Shown in pieces: positions 1 through 9,124 of a stretch of 64,000 nucleotides of DNA. The stretch is taken from NCBI RefSeq assembly GCF_900250075.1, contig NZ_LT977071.1:782038-846037 (forward strand). The letters run 5' to 3'. The notes under the pieces are model-generated. The model made no database searches, was not told the DNA's origin, and worked only from the letters and a program-made list of their open reading frames with translations. The stretch's first letter is position 1. The number at the start of each line of letters is the position of its first letter. A program made the position numbers and the translations under genes. Origin of the DNA: Cupriavidus taiwanensis. GTDB taxonomy: Bacteria > Pseudomonadota > Gammaproteobacteria > Burkholderiales > Burkholderiaceae.

Positions 1-301
1 TCTGCCACACCGACAGCGGGAACTCGTCGGGCCAGCGGCCTTCGATGACCTCGGCGGCGGCCTGCTCGATGGCATGCGCCAGCTCGGGCGGCAGCACGCC
101 CAGTTCGCCGTTGGCGCGCGCCGCGCACAGCTTCAGGATGGCAAAGGCCTCGATCAGCGCGGGCGGCATCTTCTCGGTGCCGATGCGGAAGTTCTGGCGC
201 GAGCGCTCGGTCTGCGCCCCCCACAAATGGTCGGCGGGCACGGGCACGTCGCCCAGGCTGTCTTTTTCGATGCGGGTGGCGGCGGTGGACGGGTCTGGCA
301 T
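1..301 (-). CDS. fumC: Class II fumarate hydratase, N-terminal part (cut by window edge)
   Basis: The minus strand reads the first 100 residues of a fumarase starting with ATG at 301. It carries the family opening with residues IEKDSLG, then [18 protein letters not shown] and the EKMPPALI segment, which are hallmarks of the fumarase/aspartase superfamily, class II (iron-independent) branch. The enzyme interconverts fumarate and L-malate in the citric acid cycle in the cytoplasm. The catalytic Ser loop and the SS-bearing signature lie beyond the window. The gene is divergent from the LysR regulator that starts at 441, so the 139 bp between them holds both promoters. Fumarase rather than aspartase is preferred from the N-terminal sequence pattern. 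Confidence 0.9.
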   Translation of the reverse strand, partial: MPDPSTAATRIEKDSLGDVPVPADHLWGAQTERSRQNFRIGTEKMPPALIEAFAILKLCAARANGELGVLPPELAHAIEQAAAEVIEGRWPDEFPLSVWQ

Positions 302-440
302 GGGCTGGCTCCTTGGCAAGGCGGCGGACGGCTGGGCCGGAGGGCATGGCTCGGTCCATTAGAATACCGCTTCGCCATGGCGGGTGCCTGCGCTCCGCCG
401 TCTTGCCGCGTTGCCGGCGTCCGCGACCTCTTCCCGCCGC

Positions 441-1325
441 ATGCTCATCGCCCAGCTCAAATCCTTCTTCATGGTGGCCCGCATCGGCAGCGTCACCCAG
501 GCGGCCAAGCGCCTGGGCCTGTCGCAGCCCACCATCACCGCGCAGATCCGCGCGCTGGAAGAGGCCTACGGGGTCGAGCTGTTCCACCGCGGCGGGCGCC
601 GGCTGGCGCTGTCCGACGCCGGGCTGGCACTGCTGCCGCGAGTCGAGGCGCTGGTGCAGCAGGAAACCGAGATCGACTTCTTCCTGCGCCATTCGGGCGA
701 CCTGCGCACCGGCAGCCTGCGCGTGGGCGCCACCGCGCCGTACTACGTGCTGGAACTGATCCGCCGCTTCAGCGAGCGTTTTCCCGCGATCGACGTCAGC
801 GTGGTCACCGGCAACTCGCAGGAGGTGCTGGAGGCGCTGCAGGAATACCGCGTCGACCTTGCCACCTCGTCGCAGCGCGTCGACGACGCGCGCCTGTCGC
901 GCATGCTGCTGGGCGTCGATCCGCTGATGCTGGTGGTGCACCGCACCCATGCGCTGGCCGGCCATACCGAAGTGCCGGTAAGCGCGCTGGCGAACTGCCG
1001 GCTGCTGATGCGCGAGCTGGGCTCGACCACGCGCATCGCCACCGAGGACATGCTGGCGCAGGCGCGCGTCAGCCCCGCCGCGCAGATGGAAATCGGCAGC
1101 CGGGAATCGATCCGCGAAGCGGTGATCCGCAACCTGGGCGTTTCGGTGATTGCCCGGCACGAGGTGCCAAGCCATGCTGACCTGCGCGTGCTCGGCTTCA
1201 CCGATGCCGCGCCGTGCCTGCACGAATACCTGTATTGCCTGCGCGAGCGGCGCGGCGCGCGGCTGATCGATGCCTTCGTCGCGCTGGCGGACACACCGGC
1301 CGCGCAGGCGCCCGGCGAGGATTGA
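441..1325 (+). CDS. LysR-family transcriptional regulator
   Basis: A 294-residue LysR-type regulator. Residues 1-60 form the winged HTH (LKSFFMVARIGSVTQAAKRLGLSQPTIT), followed by a periplasmic-binding-protein-like effector domain. The frame stays open upstream to an ATG at 384, but the ATG at 441 places the HTH at the usual distance from the N-terminus, so it is chosen. It is divergent from fumC. Its effector is not evident. The C-terminal domain looks like those of LysR proteins that sit beside 2-aminoethylphosphonate genes, and a candidate transporter for that compound lies 7 kb away, but this link is weak. Family assignment is safe; target is unknown. Confidence 0.88.
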   Translation: MLIAQLKSFFMVARIGSVTQAAKRLGLSQPTITAQIRALEEAYGVELFHRGGRRLALSDAGLALLPRVEALVQQETEIDFFLRHSGDLRTGSLRVGATAPYYVLELIRRFSERFPAIDVSVVTGNSQEVLEALQEYRVDLATSSQRVDDARLSRMLLGVDPLMLVVHRTHALAGHTEVPVSALANCRLLMRELGSTTRIATEDMLAQARVSPAAQMEIGSRESIREAVIRNLGVSVIARHEVPSHADLRVLGFTDAAPCLHEYLYCLRERRGARLIDAFVALADTPAAQAPGED

Positions 1326-1359
1326 GCGAGCGCGAGCCTGGGGCGCGGCGGCGCCGGCG

Positions 1360-1710
1360 CTACGCTGTCATTTTCAGGCACTGCTCCATGCAGACGGCGC
1401 AGGCGCGCGCGCATTCCTGGCAATGCTCGGCGTCATGGCGCTCGCATTCTTCCTTGCACCACTTGCAGACCTCGGCGCAGTCCTCGCACACCAGCGGCGC
1501 GAACTCGCTGTTGCGCAGCATGTAGGACGCGGCCAGCTGGGCGATGCCGGCGCAATCCATGTCCAGCGCAATGCAGCGCGCCATCTTGCGCACGTCCTGT
1601 TCTTCCAGGCAGGCGGCCGCGCACTTGAGGGCGGCCGCCGCCGCGGCATTGCAGGCGGCAATGCAGTCGGCGTAGCGGGCGGCGTTTTCCTGCACGGTGG
1701 GTCGGATCAT
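1360..1710 (-). CDS. Four-helix-bundle copper-storage protein (Csp/DUF326-like)
   Basis: A 116-residue protein with about 16 cysteines, many spaced CxxxC or CxxC along predicted helices (for example CIAAC near residue 16, then VCEDCAEVCKWCKEEC and CQECARACAVCMEQC in the last third). This is the pattern of Csp copper-storage proteins and DUF326 proteins, in which Cys residues line a four-helix bundle and hold many Cu(I) ions. No signal peptide is visible, so it resembles the cytosolic Csp3 type. A strong AAGGAGG Shine-Dalgarno lies 7 nt before the ATG at 1710, which decides the start over the in-frame ATG at 1806. It stands alone, convergent with the LysR gene. Confidence 0.85.
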   Translation of the reverse strand: MIRPTVQENAARYADCIAACNAAAAAALKCAAACLEEQDVRKMARCIALDMDCAGIAQLAASYMLRNSEFAPLVCEDCAEVCKWCKEECERHDAEHCQECARACAVCMEQCLKMTA

Positions 1711-2035
1711 GGAACGTCCTCCTTCGGGGGTAGGTGGATGGAATCGGCATGCCCGCGGTGCGGCAGGCGGCGCATCCGCGCCCGCACGGGGCATCGTTAT
1801 CCACAATAGCAGGCGCTGCAGCTTCCTGTCGGCCCGGTATTTGCAGCGCCGCGCTGGTTACAATGCCGGGTAGGCGCGGCCGGCAGGCGCCGGCTCGCAG
1901 GCATCGCGGCCGTCACCTGGCCACGGTCTGGGGCACCACCGGCCCGCATTGCGCATCTAACAGGCACGGCACCGGCCCGAGCGGCCGGCCGCTGCAAACA
2001 CACACACACCGGCAGCACGGGGAAGGAAGGACATC
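1711..2035. other. Divergent intergenic region, csp-like gene / zinc-ribbon gene
   Basis: This 325-bp gap carries the ribosome binding sites of both flanking genes (AAGGAGG for the copper protein on the minus strand; AAGGAAGGA just before 2036 on the plus strand). It also has a short CA dinucleotide run near 1997-2009. No copper-responsive dyad of the CueR type was recognised, and no further gene is visible. Confidence 0.5.
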
Positions 2036-2410
2036 ATGGGCGAGGCAAAACGGCGGGGTACCCCCGAGGAGCGTGCGGCACAGGCACGCGCAAAGATCGA
2101 GGCCTTGCGCCCCGCCCAACTGGTGTGCGGGCACTGCAAGACCGCGTTTGCACAGTTCGACGCGCTCGACGTGCCGGGCCTCCCCGGCATCGACGCGGTG
2201 TTCGGTGGCGAATGCCCGAACTGCGGCAACGACGTGGTGGTGTTCAAGGGTGCGCCAGAGGCCGTCGCCCAGGCCATGATCGCCTGGGAAAAGATGCTGG
2301 GCGCCGACGCCCAGCTCGGCTACCAGTCGAGCGACGGCCGCCACGTGCCGTTCGAGCCCGAGGGCGCGGCCGGCGCGGTGCCGGACAAGCCCGCGGGCAC
2401 GCTTCACTGA
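2036..2410 (+). CDS. Small zinc-ribbon-like hypothetical protein
   Basis: A 124-residue soluble protein starting MGEAKRRG after a good AAGGAAGGA ribosome binding site. Two CxxC pairs (C31/C34 in CGHC and C60/C63 in CPNC) suggest a four-cysteine zinc ribbon. The rest has no recognisable catalytic motif. It ends inside the last codons of the convergent diguanylate cyclase gene (7-bp tail overlap). The function is unknown; a metal-binding or nucleic-acid-binding role is only suggested by the ribbon. Confidence 0.7.
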   Translation: MGEAKRRGTPEERAAQARAKIEALRPAQLVCGHCKTAFAQFDALDVPGLPGIDAVFGGECPNCGNDVVVFKGAPEAVAQAMIAWEKMLGADAQLGYQSSDGRHVPFEPEGAAGAVPDKPAGTLH

Positions 2411-4419
2411 GCCGGGAACGGCCCCGCGTGCTGCGGGCTGGCTTGGTCCGCCAGTTCGGGCGGACCGATCTCGTAGCGGCCGCGGCCCGCGCCCTTGGCG
2501 CGGTATAGCAGCACGTCGGCGAGCCGCATCAGCTCGTGGTCCTGCGCCGGGCCACCGCGGTACAGCGCCACGCCGATGCTGACATCGACGTCGGCGCGCA
2601 CGCCCTCGAAGCTGAAGGGAACGTCCATCGCCTGCAGGATCGCTTGCGCGACCCGGCGCGCGGCGGCGGGCTGCGCCAGGTCTTCGAGCACCACGGCGAA
2701 CTCGTCGCCGCCCAGCCGGGCCACGGTATCGCTGTCGCGCACGCAGCGGCGCACGCGCTGCGCGAAGTCCTGCAGCAGCAGGTCGCCGGCGGCGTGGCCG
2801 TGGATATCGTTGACCGCCTTGAAGCGGTCCATGTCCAGATACAGCAGCGCCATCAGCGTGCCCTGCTCGCGGCTGCGCGCCATGGCCGCGTGCAGCTGGC
2901 CTTCGAAGGCGCTGCGGTTGAGCAGCTGGGTCAGGTGGTCGGTGCGCGACATGCGCGCCAGGCGCTGGGTCTCGAGCTTGCGCTGGGTGATGTCCTGCAC
3001 GTGGACATGCACGCCCACCACTTCGCTGCCGTCGGCGCTCCATTCCGGGCGCAGGCTGGTTTCCATGCAGTGGTAGTCGGGGCCTTCGTCCTCGGTTTCG
3101 AAGGTCACCGCGCTGCCGGCCAGCGCGCGCTCCAGGAACGGCCGCACGCGCGCGAAGCGGGCCTCGCCCAGCACCTCGCGCATGGGCTTGCCGCGCAGCT
3201 CTTCGGGCTTCAGGCCGAACACGCGCTCATAGGCCAGGTTGTTGAACACATAGCGCGCTTCGGTATCGACAAAGGCCAGCAGCGACGGCAGCGTGTCGGT
3301 CACCGCGCGCAGCCGGCGCTCGCTGCGGTCCAGCGCCTGGCGGCGCTCGCGCACGTCGCGCATCAGCTTGATGAAGGCGCGCGTCAGGTCGCCGATCTCG
3401 TCGCGCTGCTGCCGCGTGGGCAGGCGCTCGAACGCGGACAGGTCGTTGGCGCTGGCCAGCACCACCCGGTGCAGCCGCGACAGCGGCGTCAGCTGGCGCC
3501 GCACCGCCAGCCAGATCAGCAGCGCCACCCCGGCCATCGCCACCCCTGCCATGCCGAGGAAGCGCTGCTGCATCTGCCGCAGCGGCGCGTAGGCTTCGCG
3601 CGCCGGCAGCAATGCCACCAGTTCCCAGCCGGTGCTCGACATCAGGTAGCGCGCGATCACCGGCCGCGCCGGCGTCAGGAATTCCAGCGGCGCGGGGCTG
3701 TCGTCCTCGCCGCAGGTGTCGGCCACCGGCCGTGCCGGCTGGCGTGCCTGCGCGGGATCGGGATGGCGCACGTAGACCGGCTCGCGGCCGGCCGAGACCA
3801 GGCAGTAGTAGCCGGTGGTGCCGAGCCGGTTGTGCAGGATGTCGACCAGGAAGTTGGCGCTGGACAGGTCCAGCCATCCGCCCACCAGGCCCAGGAAGCC
3901 GCGCTGCGGCGACAGCACCGGCACCGCCACCAGCACGCCCATCTGGCCGCTGGTGCGCGAGCGGATCGGCGGCGATACCACCGGCGCCAGCGTGCGCGCC
4001 GCCTCGCGGAAGTAATCGCGGTCGCGGACTTCGGCGCCGTCGCCCTGGCCGCTGAGGACATTGCCGTGCCGGTCGGCGACCAGCAGCGCGTTGAATGCCG
4101 CCGGCACCGGGATCGCGGCGGACAGCGCCTGCAGCGCGCGCTGCCGCGCCGCCGCAGCGTGCGCGCCGTGCGCCTGCGCCATCAGGTCGCCGAGCTGGTC
4201 GGCCTGGTGCGACAGCAGCTGGATGCGGTCGTTCATGGCCGTGTCGAGCTGGTTGGCGGTCAGCTTGACCACGGAATCCTGCTGGCCCTCGAGCGCATCG
4301 TGCAGATCGCTGTGCGCGTCATACAGGGCGATCAGTATGATGCCGGTGCCGAACACCGCGGCCAGCACGGTGGTGATGATCGCAATGCGCGCTTTCAGCG
4401 TGGGCGTGTAAACGGGCAT
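2404..4419 (-). CDS. Membrane diguanylate cyclase (dCache-HAMP-PAS-GGDEF)
   Basis: A 671-residue inner-membrane protein that should make c-di-GMP from two GTP. Order: transmembrane segment about residues 12-32, periplasmic double Cache-like sensor, second transmembrane segment near 285-305 followed by a HAMP-like linker, a PAS domain (TDTLPSLLAFVDTEARYVF), then a GGDEF domain. The active-site GGDEF is intact at about 570-574, with an RDSD inhibitory site five residues before it. The ATG at 4419 is preferred to the one at 4473 because it puts the first membrane helix at the N-terminus; no good Shine-Dalgarno marks either. It is divergent from another c-di-GMP gene at 4682, sharing a 262-bp control region. 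Confidence 0.9.
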   Translation of the reverse strand: MPVYTPTLKARIAIITTVLAAVFGTGIILIALYDAHSDLHDALEGQQDSVVKLTANQLDTAMNDRIQLLSHQADQLGDLMAQAHGAHAAAARQRALQALSAAIPVPAAFNALLVADRHGNVLSGQGDGAEVRDRDYFREAARTLAPVVSPPIRSRTSGQMGVLVAVPVLSPQRGFLGLVGGWLDLSSANFLVDILHNRLGTTGYYCLVSAGREPVYVRHPDPAQARQPARPVADTCGEDDSPAPLEFLTPARPVIARYLMSSTGWELVALLPAREAYAPLRQMQQRFLGMAGVAMAGVALLIWLAVRRQLTPLSRLHRVVLASANDLSAFERLPTRQQRDEIGDLTRAFIKLMRDVRERRQALDRSERRLRAVTDTLPSLLAFVDTEARYVFNNLAYERVFGLKPEELRGKPMREVLGEARFARVRPFLERALAGSAVTFETEDEGPDYHCMETSLRPEWSADGSEVVGVHVHVQDITQRKLETQRLARMSRTDHLTQLLNRSAFEGQLHAAMARSREQGTLMALLYLDMDRFKAVNDIHGHAAGDLLLQDFAQRVRRCVRDSDTVARLGGDEFAVVLEDLAQPAAARRVAQAILQAMDVPFSFEGVRADVDVSIGVALYRGGPAQDHELMRLADVLLYRAKGAGRGRYEIGPPELADQASPQHAGPFPAQ

Positions 4420-4681
4420 GTCGGGTGCAGTGGGGGCGCAAGGGCAGCGAGGCACAGCGCAGGCTTGTCGCAAACTGCAGGTCGAGTCTCGGGTGCAACC
4501 CTACCATACCCCTGCCTTGGTGGGGCATCGGGCATTTCCCCCGCGCTCGTGTCCATGCCGCGGCGGGGCTGTGCGCGCTGCCGGCGCCACGGTATAGTCC
4601 CCCGCTAAGGCGAAGGCCGGCCGCGTGGCGGCAAGCCTGCGCAGGGGCGGTGCCCCTGCCGCATGCCGGAACCCACCGACC

Positions 4682-7600
4682 ATGAGACTGACTTCGCTTT
4701 CCCCCGCCCTGTTGTCATTGCTGGTCGCGGCCGGCGGCGCGCTGCTGACGGCGGGGGCATGGCTGCAGGCCGACCGGCTCGAGCGCCGCGCCGCCCAGCA
4801 GCACTTCGACGCGCTGCTGGCGCAAGCGGGCAGCGCGCTGCGCGAGCGCATGCTGGAGAACGAACGGCTGCTGCGCGGCGTGGCCGCGGTGATGACCGCC
4901 AATCCCGGCACCTCGCGCGCGCAATGGCGCAACTACCTCTATACCGCGCAGCGCGACGACCTGCCGGCCGGCACCCAGGCCATCGGCTATGCGCCGCTCG
5001 CCACGCCACGGCAGGTGCCGCAACTGGTGCAGGCCGCCCGCGCCGACGGCCTTGCCGATTTCAGCGTCCATCCCGCCGGCGCGCGCGAGCTGTACGCGCC
5101 CATCCTCTACATCGATCCGCTGGACGGGCGCAGCATGCGCATCGCCGGTTTCGACATGCTGTCCGAGCCCACCCGCTTGGCCGCGCTCGAAGCCGCGCGC
5201 GACAGCGGCGAGCCGCGCCTGAGCGCCGGCCTGGATCCGATCGGCGAAGTCGCAGCCACGGGGGCCGTGGCGCGCCAGCGTGGCGCGCTGGTGTTCCTGC
5301 CGGTCTATGGCGGCGGTGCTGCGGTCGGCACGGTGGCGCAGCGGCGCGAAGCCGTGCTGGGCTACGTCTACCTGTCGCTGCGTTTGGGCGACCTGATGCG
5401 CGCGGTCGGCGCCTCGGCGTCGAACGAGCTCGAGTTGTCGCTGTACGAGGGCGGCCCCGCTGCTGCCGGCGCGCTGCTGTCGGGCGGCCCCACCGAGGGC
5501 GAGCTGCGCGAGGACGGCAGCGCGCCGTTGCTGCGGGGCGAGCGCCAGTTCCAGTACGGTGGCCGCAGCTGGACGCTGCGCGCCGCTACCCGTCCGGCCT
5601 TCGAAGCCGCGCATGGCCCGCGGCCCGCGTTGCTGCTGCCGGCCGCGGGTGCGCTGGCGACGCTGCTGCTGGCCTGGCTGACCCATGCGCTGGCGCGCCA
5701 GGGCCGCGCCGCGCGCCAGCGCGAGGCGCGGGCCGTGCACGCCTGGGAGGACGACAGCGCCATGCTGCAGGCCTGCCTGGCGCAGTCCGCCGACGGCTTC
5801 GTCGTGACCGATGCGCACGGCGTGGTGGTGCGCGCCAGCGGGCGCGCCGGGCAATTGCTGGGCACCGATGCCGGGCGCCTGGCCGGACGCAGCCTGGACG
5901 CGCTGATTCCCGGCGCGGCCGGCGTGGTGCCCGCCGACGCCGCGGCGGGTTCCGCGATCCACCGCGAACTGGCCGGCGTGCGTGCCGACGGCGACAGCTT
6001 TGCGCTGCGCGTCAGCGTCGCGCCCCTGCCCGCCGGCGATGGCGCCGCGCCGCACTGGCTGTGGGCGGTCACCGACCTTGCGCCCGAGCGGCGCGCGCAG
6101 GACGCCGCCGCGGTGCAGGCGGCGCGCTATGCCGGCCTGCTCGACCATGCCGCCTTCTGCGTCATCACCTTCGACGAGCATGGGATGATCACCGGCATCA
6201 ACGCGGCCGGCCAGCGCATGCTGTGGTACAGCAGCGCCGAACTGGTCGGCCACATGCCCATGACCGGCCTGCATGTCGCCACCGAACTGGCCGACCACGC
6301 GCGCGCGCTGAGCGCCGAGCTGGGCGCGCCGGTGCCGCCGGGACTGCCCGCGCTGCTGGCCAAGCCGCGGCTGGGGCTGACCGATGAACGCGAATGGACC
6401 TGGGTGCGCAAGGGCGGCTCGCGCATGCCGGTGCGGCTGGCGGTATCCGCGTTGCCGGCGCCCGCCTCGCCGGTGAGTTCAGGCGCCGTGCCGGCGCCCG
6501 GCTACCAGGCGATCGGCCATGACCTGACCGAGCGCCTGCGCGTGGACGAATACATCCGCCACCTGGCACTGCACGATCCGCTGACCGGCCTGCCCAACCG
6601 CGCCGAGCTGAGCGAGCGCGCCCAGGCCTTGCTGCTGCACGCGCGCACCCGCGGCGAGCGCGTCGCGCTGCTGCTGCTCGACCTGGACCACTTCAAGCGC
6701 ATCAACGATTCGCTCGGACACCCGGTGGGCGACGACGTGCTGCGCACCATGGCCGACCGCATCAAGGGCACGGTGCGCCAGGGCGACCTGGTGGCGCGCA
6801 TGGGCGGCGACGAGTTCGGCGTGGTGCTGGCCGGCCTGCGCCACGACAGCGAAGCCGAGCTGATCGCCGCCAAGATCCAGGCGCGCGTCAATGAAGAACT
6901 GCTGGCCGGCGGCCAGCGGCTGCGCGTGACGCCGTCGATCGGCATGGCGGTGTTCCCCGACGACGGCGACACGCTGATCGAACTGCTCAAGTCCGCCGAC
7001 TCCGCCGTCTACGCCGCCAAGCAGAGCGGGCGCGCGCAGCTGTGCCGCTTCGCCAGCGCCATGGCCGAGGCCTCGCTGACGCGCTTCACCATCGAAGGCC
7101 TGCTGCGGCGGGCGCTGGCCGGCAACGAATTCCGGCTGCGCTACCAGCCGATCGTCGATACCGCCACGCTGGCCATCCCCGCGGTCGAGGCGCTGATCAC
7201 CTGGGAGACCGCCGAGCGCGGCGCAATGCAGCCGGCCGAGTTCATCCCCATTGCCGAACAGAGCGGCCTGGTGGTGCCGCTGGGCGAATGGGCCCTGGCC
7301 ACCGCCTGCCGCGAGATCCAGGCCTTGCGCGAGGAGCTGGGCCGCGAGCTCGAGGTGGCGGTCAATATCTCGCCGCTGCAGCTGCGCCAGGCCGACTTCC
7401 CCGACACCGTGGCGCGCTGCCTGCAGCAGGCCGGCCTGCCGCCGCAGGGGCTGGTGATCGAGGTCACCGAGGGCATCCTGGTCGATGGCGGCGAGACCAC
7501 CATCGAAACCTTCCGCCGCCTGCGCGAACTGGGCGTGGGGCTGTCGATCGACGACTTCGGCACCGGCTACTCGGGGCTCAATTACCTGACCCGCCTGCCG

Positions 7601-7897
7601 ATCAGCCGGCTCAAGATCGACAAGTCCTTCGTCGACGGCGTGGACACACCCGGCCATGACCAGGCCGTGGCCGCGGCCATCATCGCGCTGGGGCACCAGC
7701 TGCATCTCAAGGTGATCGCCGAAGGGGTGGAGACCCCGGCGCAGTTTGCCTTCCTGCGCGCGCAGGGATGCGACGGGCTGCAGGGCTTCCTGTTCAGCCA
7801 GGGCGTGCCGCAGCAGGCGCTGCGCGATGTGCTGCGCAAGCCCCTGCCGGTGCCGGACACGGATATGTCCATCGCCTCCCCACCGCAGCAGGCCTGA
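4682..7897 (+). CDS. CHASE-PAS-GGDEF-EAL c-di-GMP synthase/phosphodiesterase
   Basis: A 1071-residue bifunctional-type protein. An N-terminal membrane helix (about 8-26) is followed by a CHASE periplasmic sensor (the ANPGTSRAQW and IGYAPL segments), a second helix near 315-335, two PAS domains, a GGDEF domain (GGDEF at about 708-712 with RQGD inhibitory site before it) and an EAL domain (EAL at 836-838). All EAL catalytic motifs can be seen: NISPLQL, EVTEG, DDFGTGYS, LKIDKSF and IAEGVET, so phosphodiesterase activity is expected, and the cyclase motif is also intact. Start at 4682 rather than 4625 because the signal-anchor helix then begins at once. Confidence 0.92.
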   Translation: MRLTSLSPALLSLLVAAGGALLTAGAWLQADRLERRAAQQHFDALLAQAGSALRERMLENERLLRGVAAVMTANPGTSRAQWRNYLYTAQRDDLPAGTQAIGYAPLATPRQVPQLVQAARADGLADFSVHPAGARELYAPILYIDPLDGRSMRIAGFDMLSEPTRLAALEAARDSGEPRLSAGLDPIGEVAATGAVARQRGALVFLPVYGGGAAVGTVAQRREAVLGYVYLSLRLGDLMRAVGASASNELELSLYEGGPAAAGALLSGGPTEGELREDGSAPLLRGERQFQYGGRSWTLRAATRPAFEAAHGPRPALLLPAAGALATLLLAWLTHALARQGRAARQREARAVHAWEDDSAMLQACLAQSADGFVVTDAHGVVVRASGRAGQLLGTDAGRLAGRSLDALIPGAAGVVPADAAAGSAIHRELAGVRADGDSFALRVSVAPLPAGDGAAPHWLWAVTDLAPERRAQDAAAVQAARYAGLLDHAAFCVITFDEHGMITGINAAGQRMLWYSSAELVGHMPMTGLHVATELADHARALSAELGAPVPPGLPALLAKPRLGLTDEREWTWVRKGGSRMPVRLAVSALPAPASPVSSGAVPAPGYQAIGHDLTERLRVDEYIRHLALHDPLTGLPNRAELSERAQALLLHARTRGERVALLLLDLDHFKRINDSLGHPVGDDVLRTMADRIKGTVRQGDLVARMGGDEFGVVLAGLRHDSEAELIAAKIQARVNEELLAGGQRLRVTPSIGMAVFPDDGDTLIELLKSADSAVYAAKQSGRAQLCRFASAMAEASLTRFTIEGLLRRALAGNEFRLRYQPIVDTATLAIPAVEALITWETAERGAMQPAEFIPIAEQSGLVVPLGEWALATACREIQALREELGRELEVAVNISPLQLRQADFPDTVARCLQQAGLPPQGLVIEVTEGILVDGGETTIETFRRLRELGVGLSIDDFGTGYSGLNYLTRLPISRLKIDKSFVDGVDTPGHDQAVAAAIIALGHQLHLKVIAEGVETPAQFAFLRAQGCDGLQGFLFSQGVPQQALRDVLRKPLPVPDTDMSIASPPQQA

Positions 7898-8029
7898 CTC
7901 GCGCACCGCGCTGCGCATCCCAAATCCCCCGATACCTCCATCGAAAACCTTTGCCGATCTGCCATATGGTTGGCATCTGCGCTGCCTATGCTGGCGGCCA
8001 ATTCGATCGAGATGCAGGGAGATTCGGTG

Positions 8030-9124
8030 ATGCAGGCAGGCAAGCCAACGCAGGGCAGGGCATTCCTGGCCGTGGAGCAGGTCAGCAAGCGCTTCGGCAG
8101 TTTCGTCGCTCTGGATGGCGTGTCGCTGTCGGTGGGGCAGGGCGAGCTGCTGTGCCTGCTGGGCCCGTCCGGCTGCGGCAAGACCACGCTGCTGCGCATC
8201 ATCGCCGGCCTGGAGCGCGAGGACGCCGGCCGCATCCACGCCGGCGCGCGCGAACTGACCGGGCTGCCGCCGCAGGCGCGCGACTACGGCATCCTGTTCC
8301 AGTCCTACGCGCTGTTCCCCAACCTGACCGTGGCGCAGAACGTTGCCTACGGCCTGCACGGGCGCGGCATGGGACGCGCGCACCGCGACGCGCGCGTGGC
8401 CGAGATGCTCGACCTGGTCGGCCTGGCCGGCAGCGAACGCAAGTTTCCGGGGCAGCTTTCCGGCGGCCAGCAGCAGCGGGTAGCGATGGCCCGCGCGCTG
8501 GCGCCGGCGCCGTCGCTGCTGTTGCTGGATGAGCCGATGTCGGCGCTCGACGCGCGCGTGCGCGAGCACCTGCGCGTGGAGCTGCGCCAGCTGCAGCGCC
8601 GCCTGAACATCACCACCGTGATGGTCACGCACGACCAGGAAGAGGCCATGACCATGGCCGACCGCATCGCCGTGATGGATGGCGGACGCATCGTGCAGGC
8701 GGGCACGCCCGCCGAGATCTACGAGCAGCCGGCGTCGGCCTTCGTCGCCGGCTTTGTCGGTCAGGCCAACTGGCTGCCCGGGCACGGCGCGCCGGCCGGG
8801 CGCTTCACCATCGGCGAGGGCAGCCAGGCGGTCGAGTTGCAGGTCGACGCACCGCAGCCGCTGGCGGGCGCCGGCCGGCTGTGCTGCCGCCCGGAGGCGG
8901 TGCGACTGGACCCGGACCCCGCCGAGCCCAACCGGCTGCTGGCGCGCGTGGTCGACCAGACCTACCTGGGCAACCGCTATCGTCTGGCGCTGGAAGCCGA
9001 CCGCCTGCCCGGCCTGACGCTGTTTGCCGACGTGGCGCGCGAGGCGCGGCACCGGCTGCCGGAGGCGGGCGGCCACAAGTTCTGGATTGCCTTGCCGGCG
9101 CCGGCGCTGCGGGTGTTCGCATGA
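8030..9124 (+). CDS. ABC transporter ATPase (2-aminoethylphosphonate/Fe3+ type)
   Basis: A 364-residue importer ATPase. Walker A GPSGCGKT lies at about 45-52, the signature LSGGQ at about 143-147, Walker B LLLLDEP follows near 162-168, and a TOBE-like domain fills the last 100 residues. The ATG at 8030 has a GGGAG ribosome binding site, unlike earlier in-frame ATGs. The stop overlaps the permease start as ATGA, so the two are translationally coupled. The fused permease and the binding protein downstream match the PhnT2-U2-S2 arrangement proposed for 2-aminoethylphosphonate uptake; the related ferric/POPOT transporters are the main alternative. Substrate is inferred, family is clear. Confidence 0.88.
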   Translation: MQAGKPTQGRAFLAVEQVSKRFGSFVALDGVSLSVGQGELLCLLGPSGCGKTTLLRIIAGLEREDAGRIHAGARELTGLPPQARDYGILFQSYALFPNLTVAQNVAYGLHGRGMGRAHRDARVAEMLDLVGLAGSERKFPGQLSGGQQQRVAMARALAPAPSLLLLDEPMSALDARVREHLRVELRQLQRRLNITTVMVTHDQEEAMTMADRIAVMDGGRIVQAGTPAEIYEQPASAFVAGFVGQANWLPGHGAPAGRFTIGEGSQAVELQVDAPQPLAGAGRLCCRPEAVRLDPDPAEPNRLLARVVDQTYLGNRYRLALEADRLPGLTLFADVAREARHRLPEAGGHKFWIALPAPALRVFA

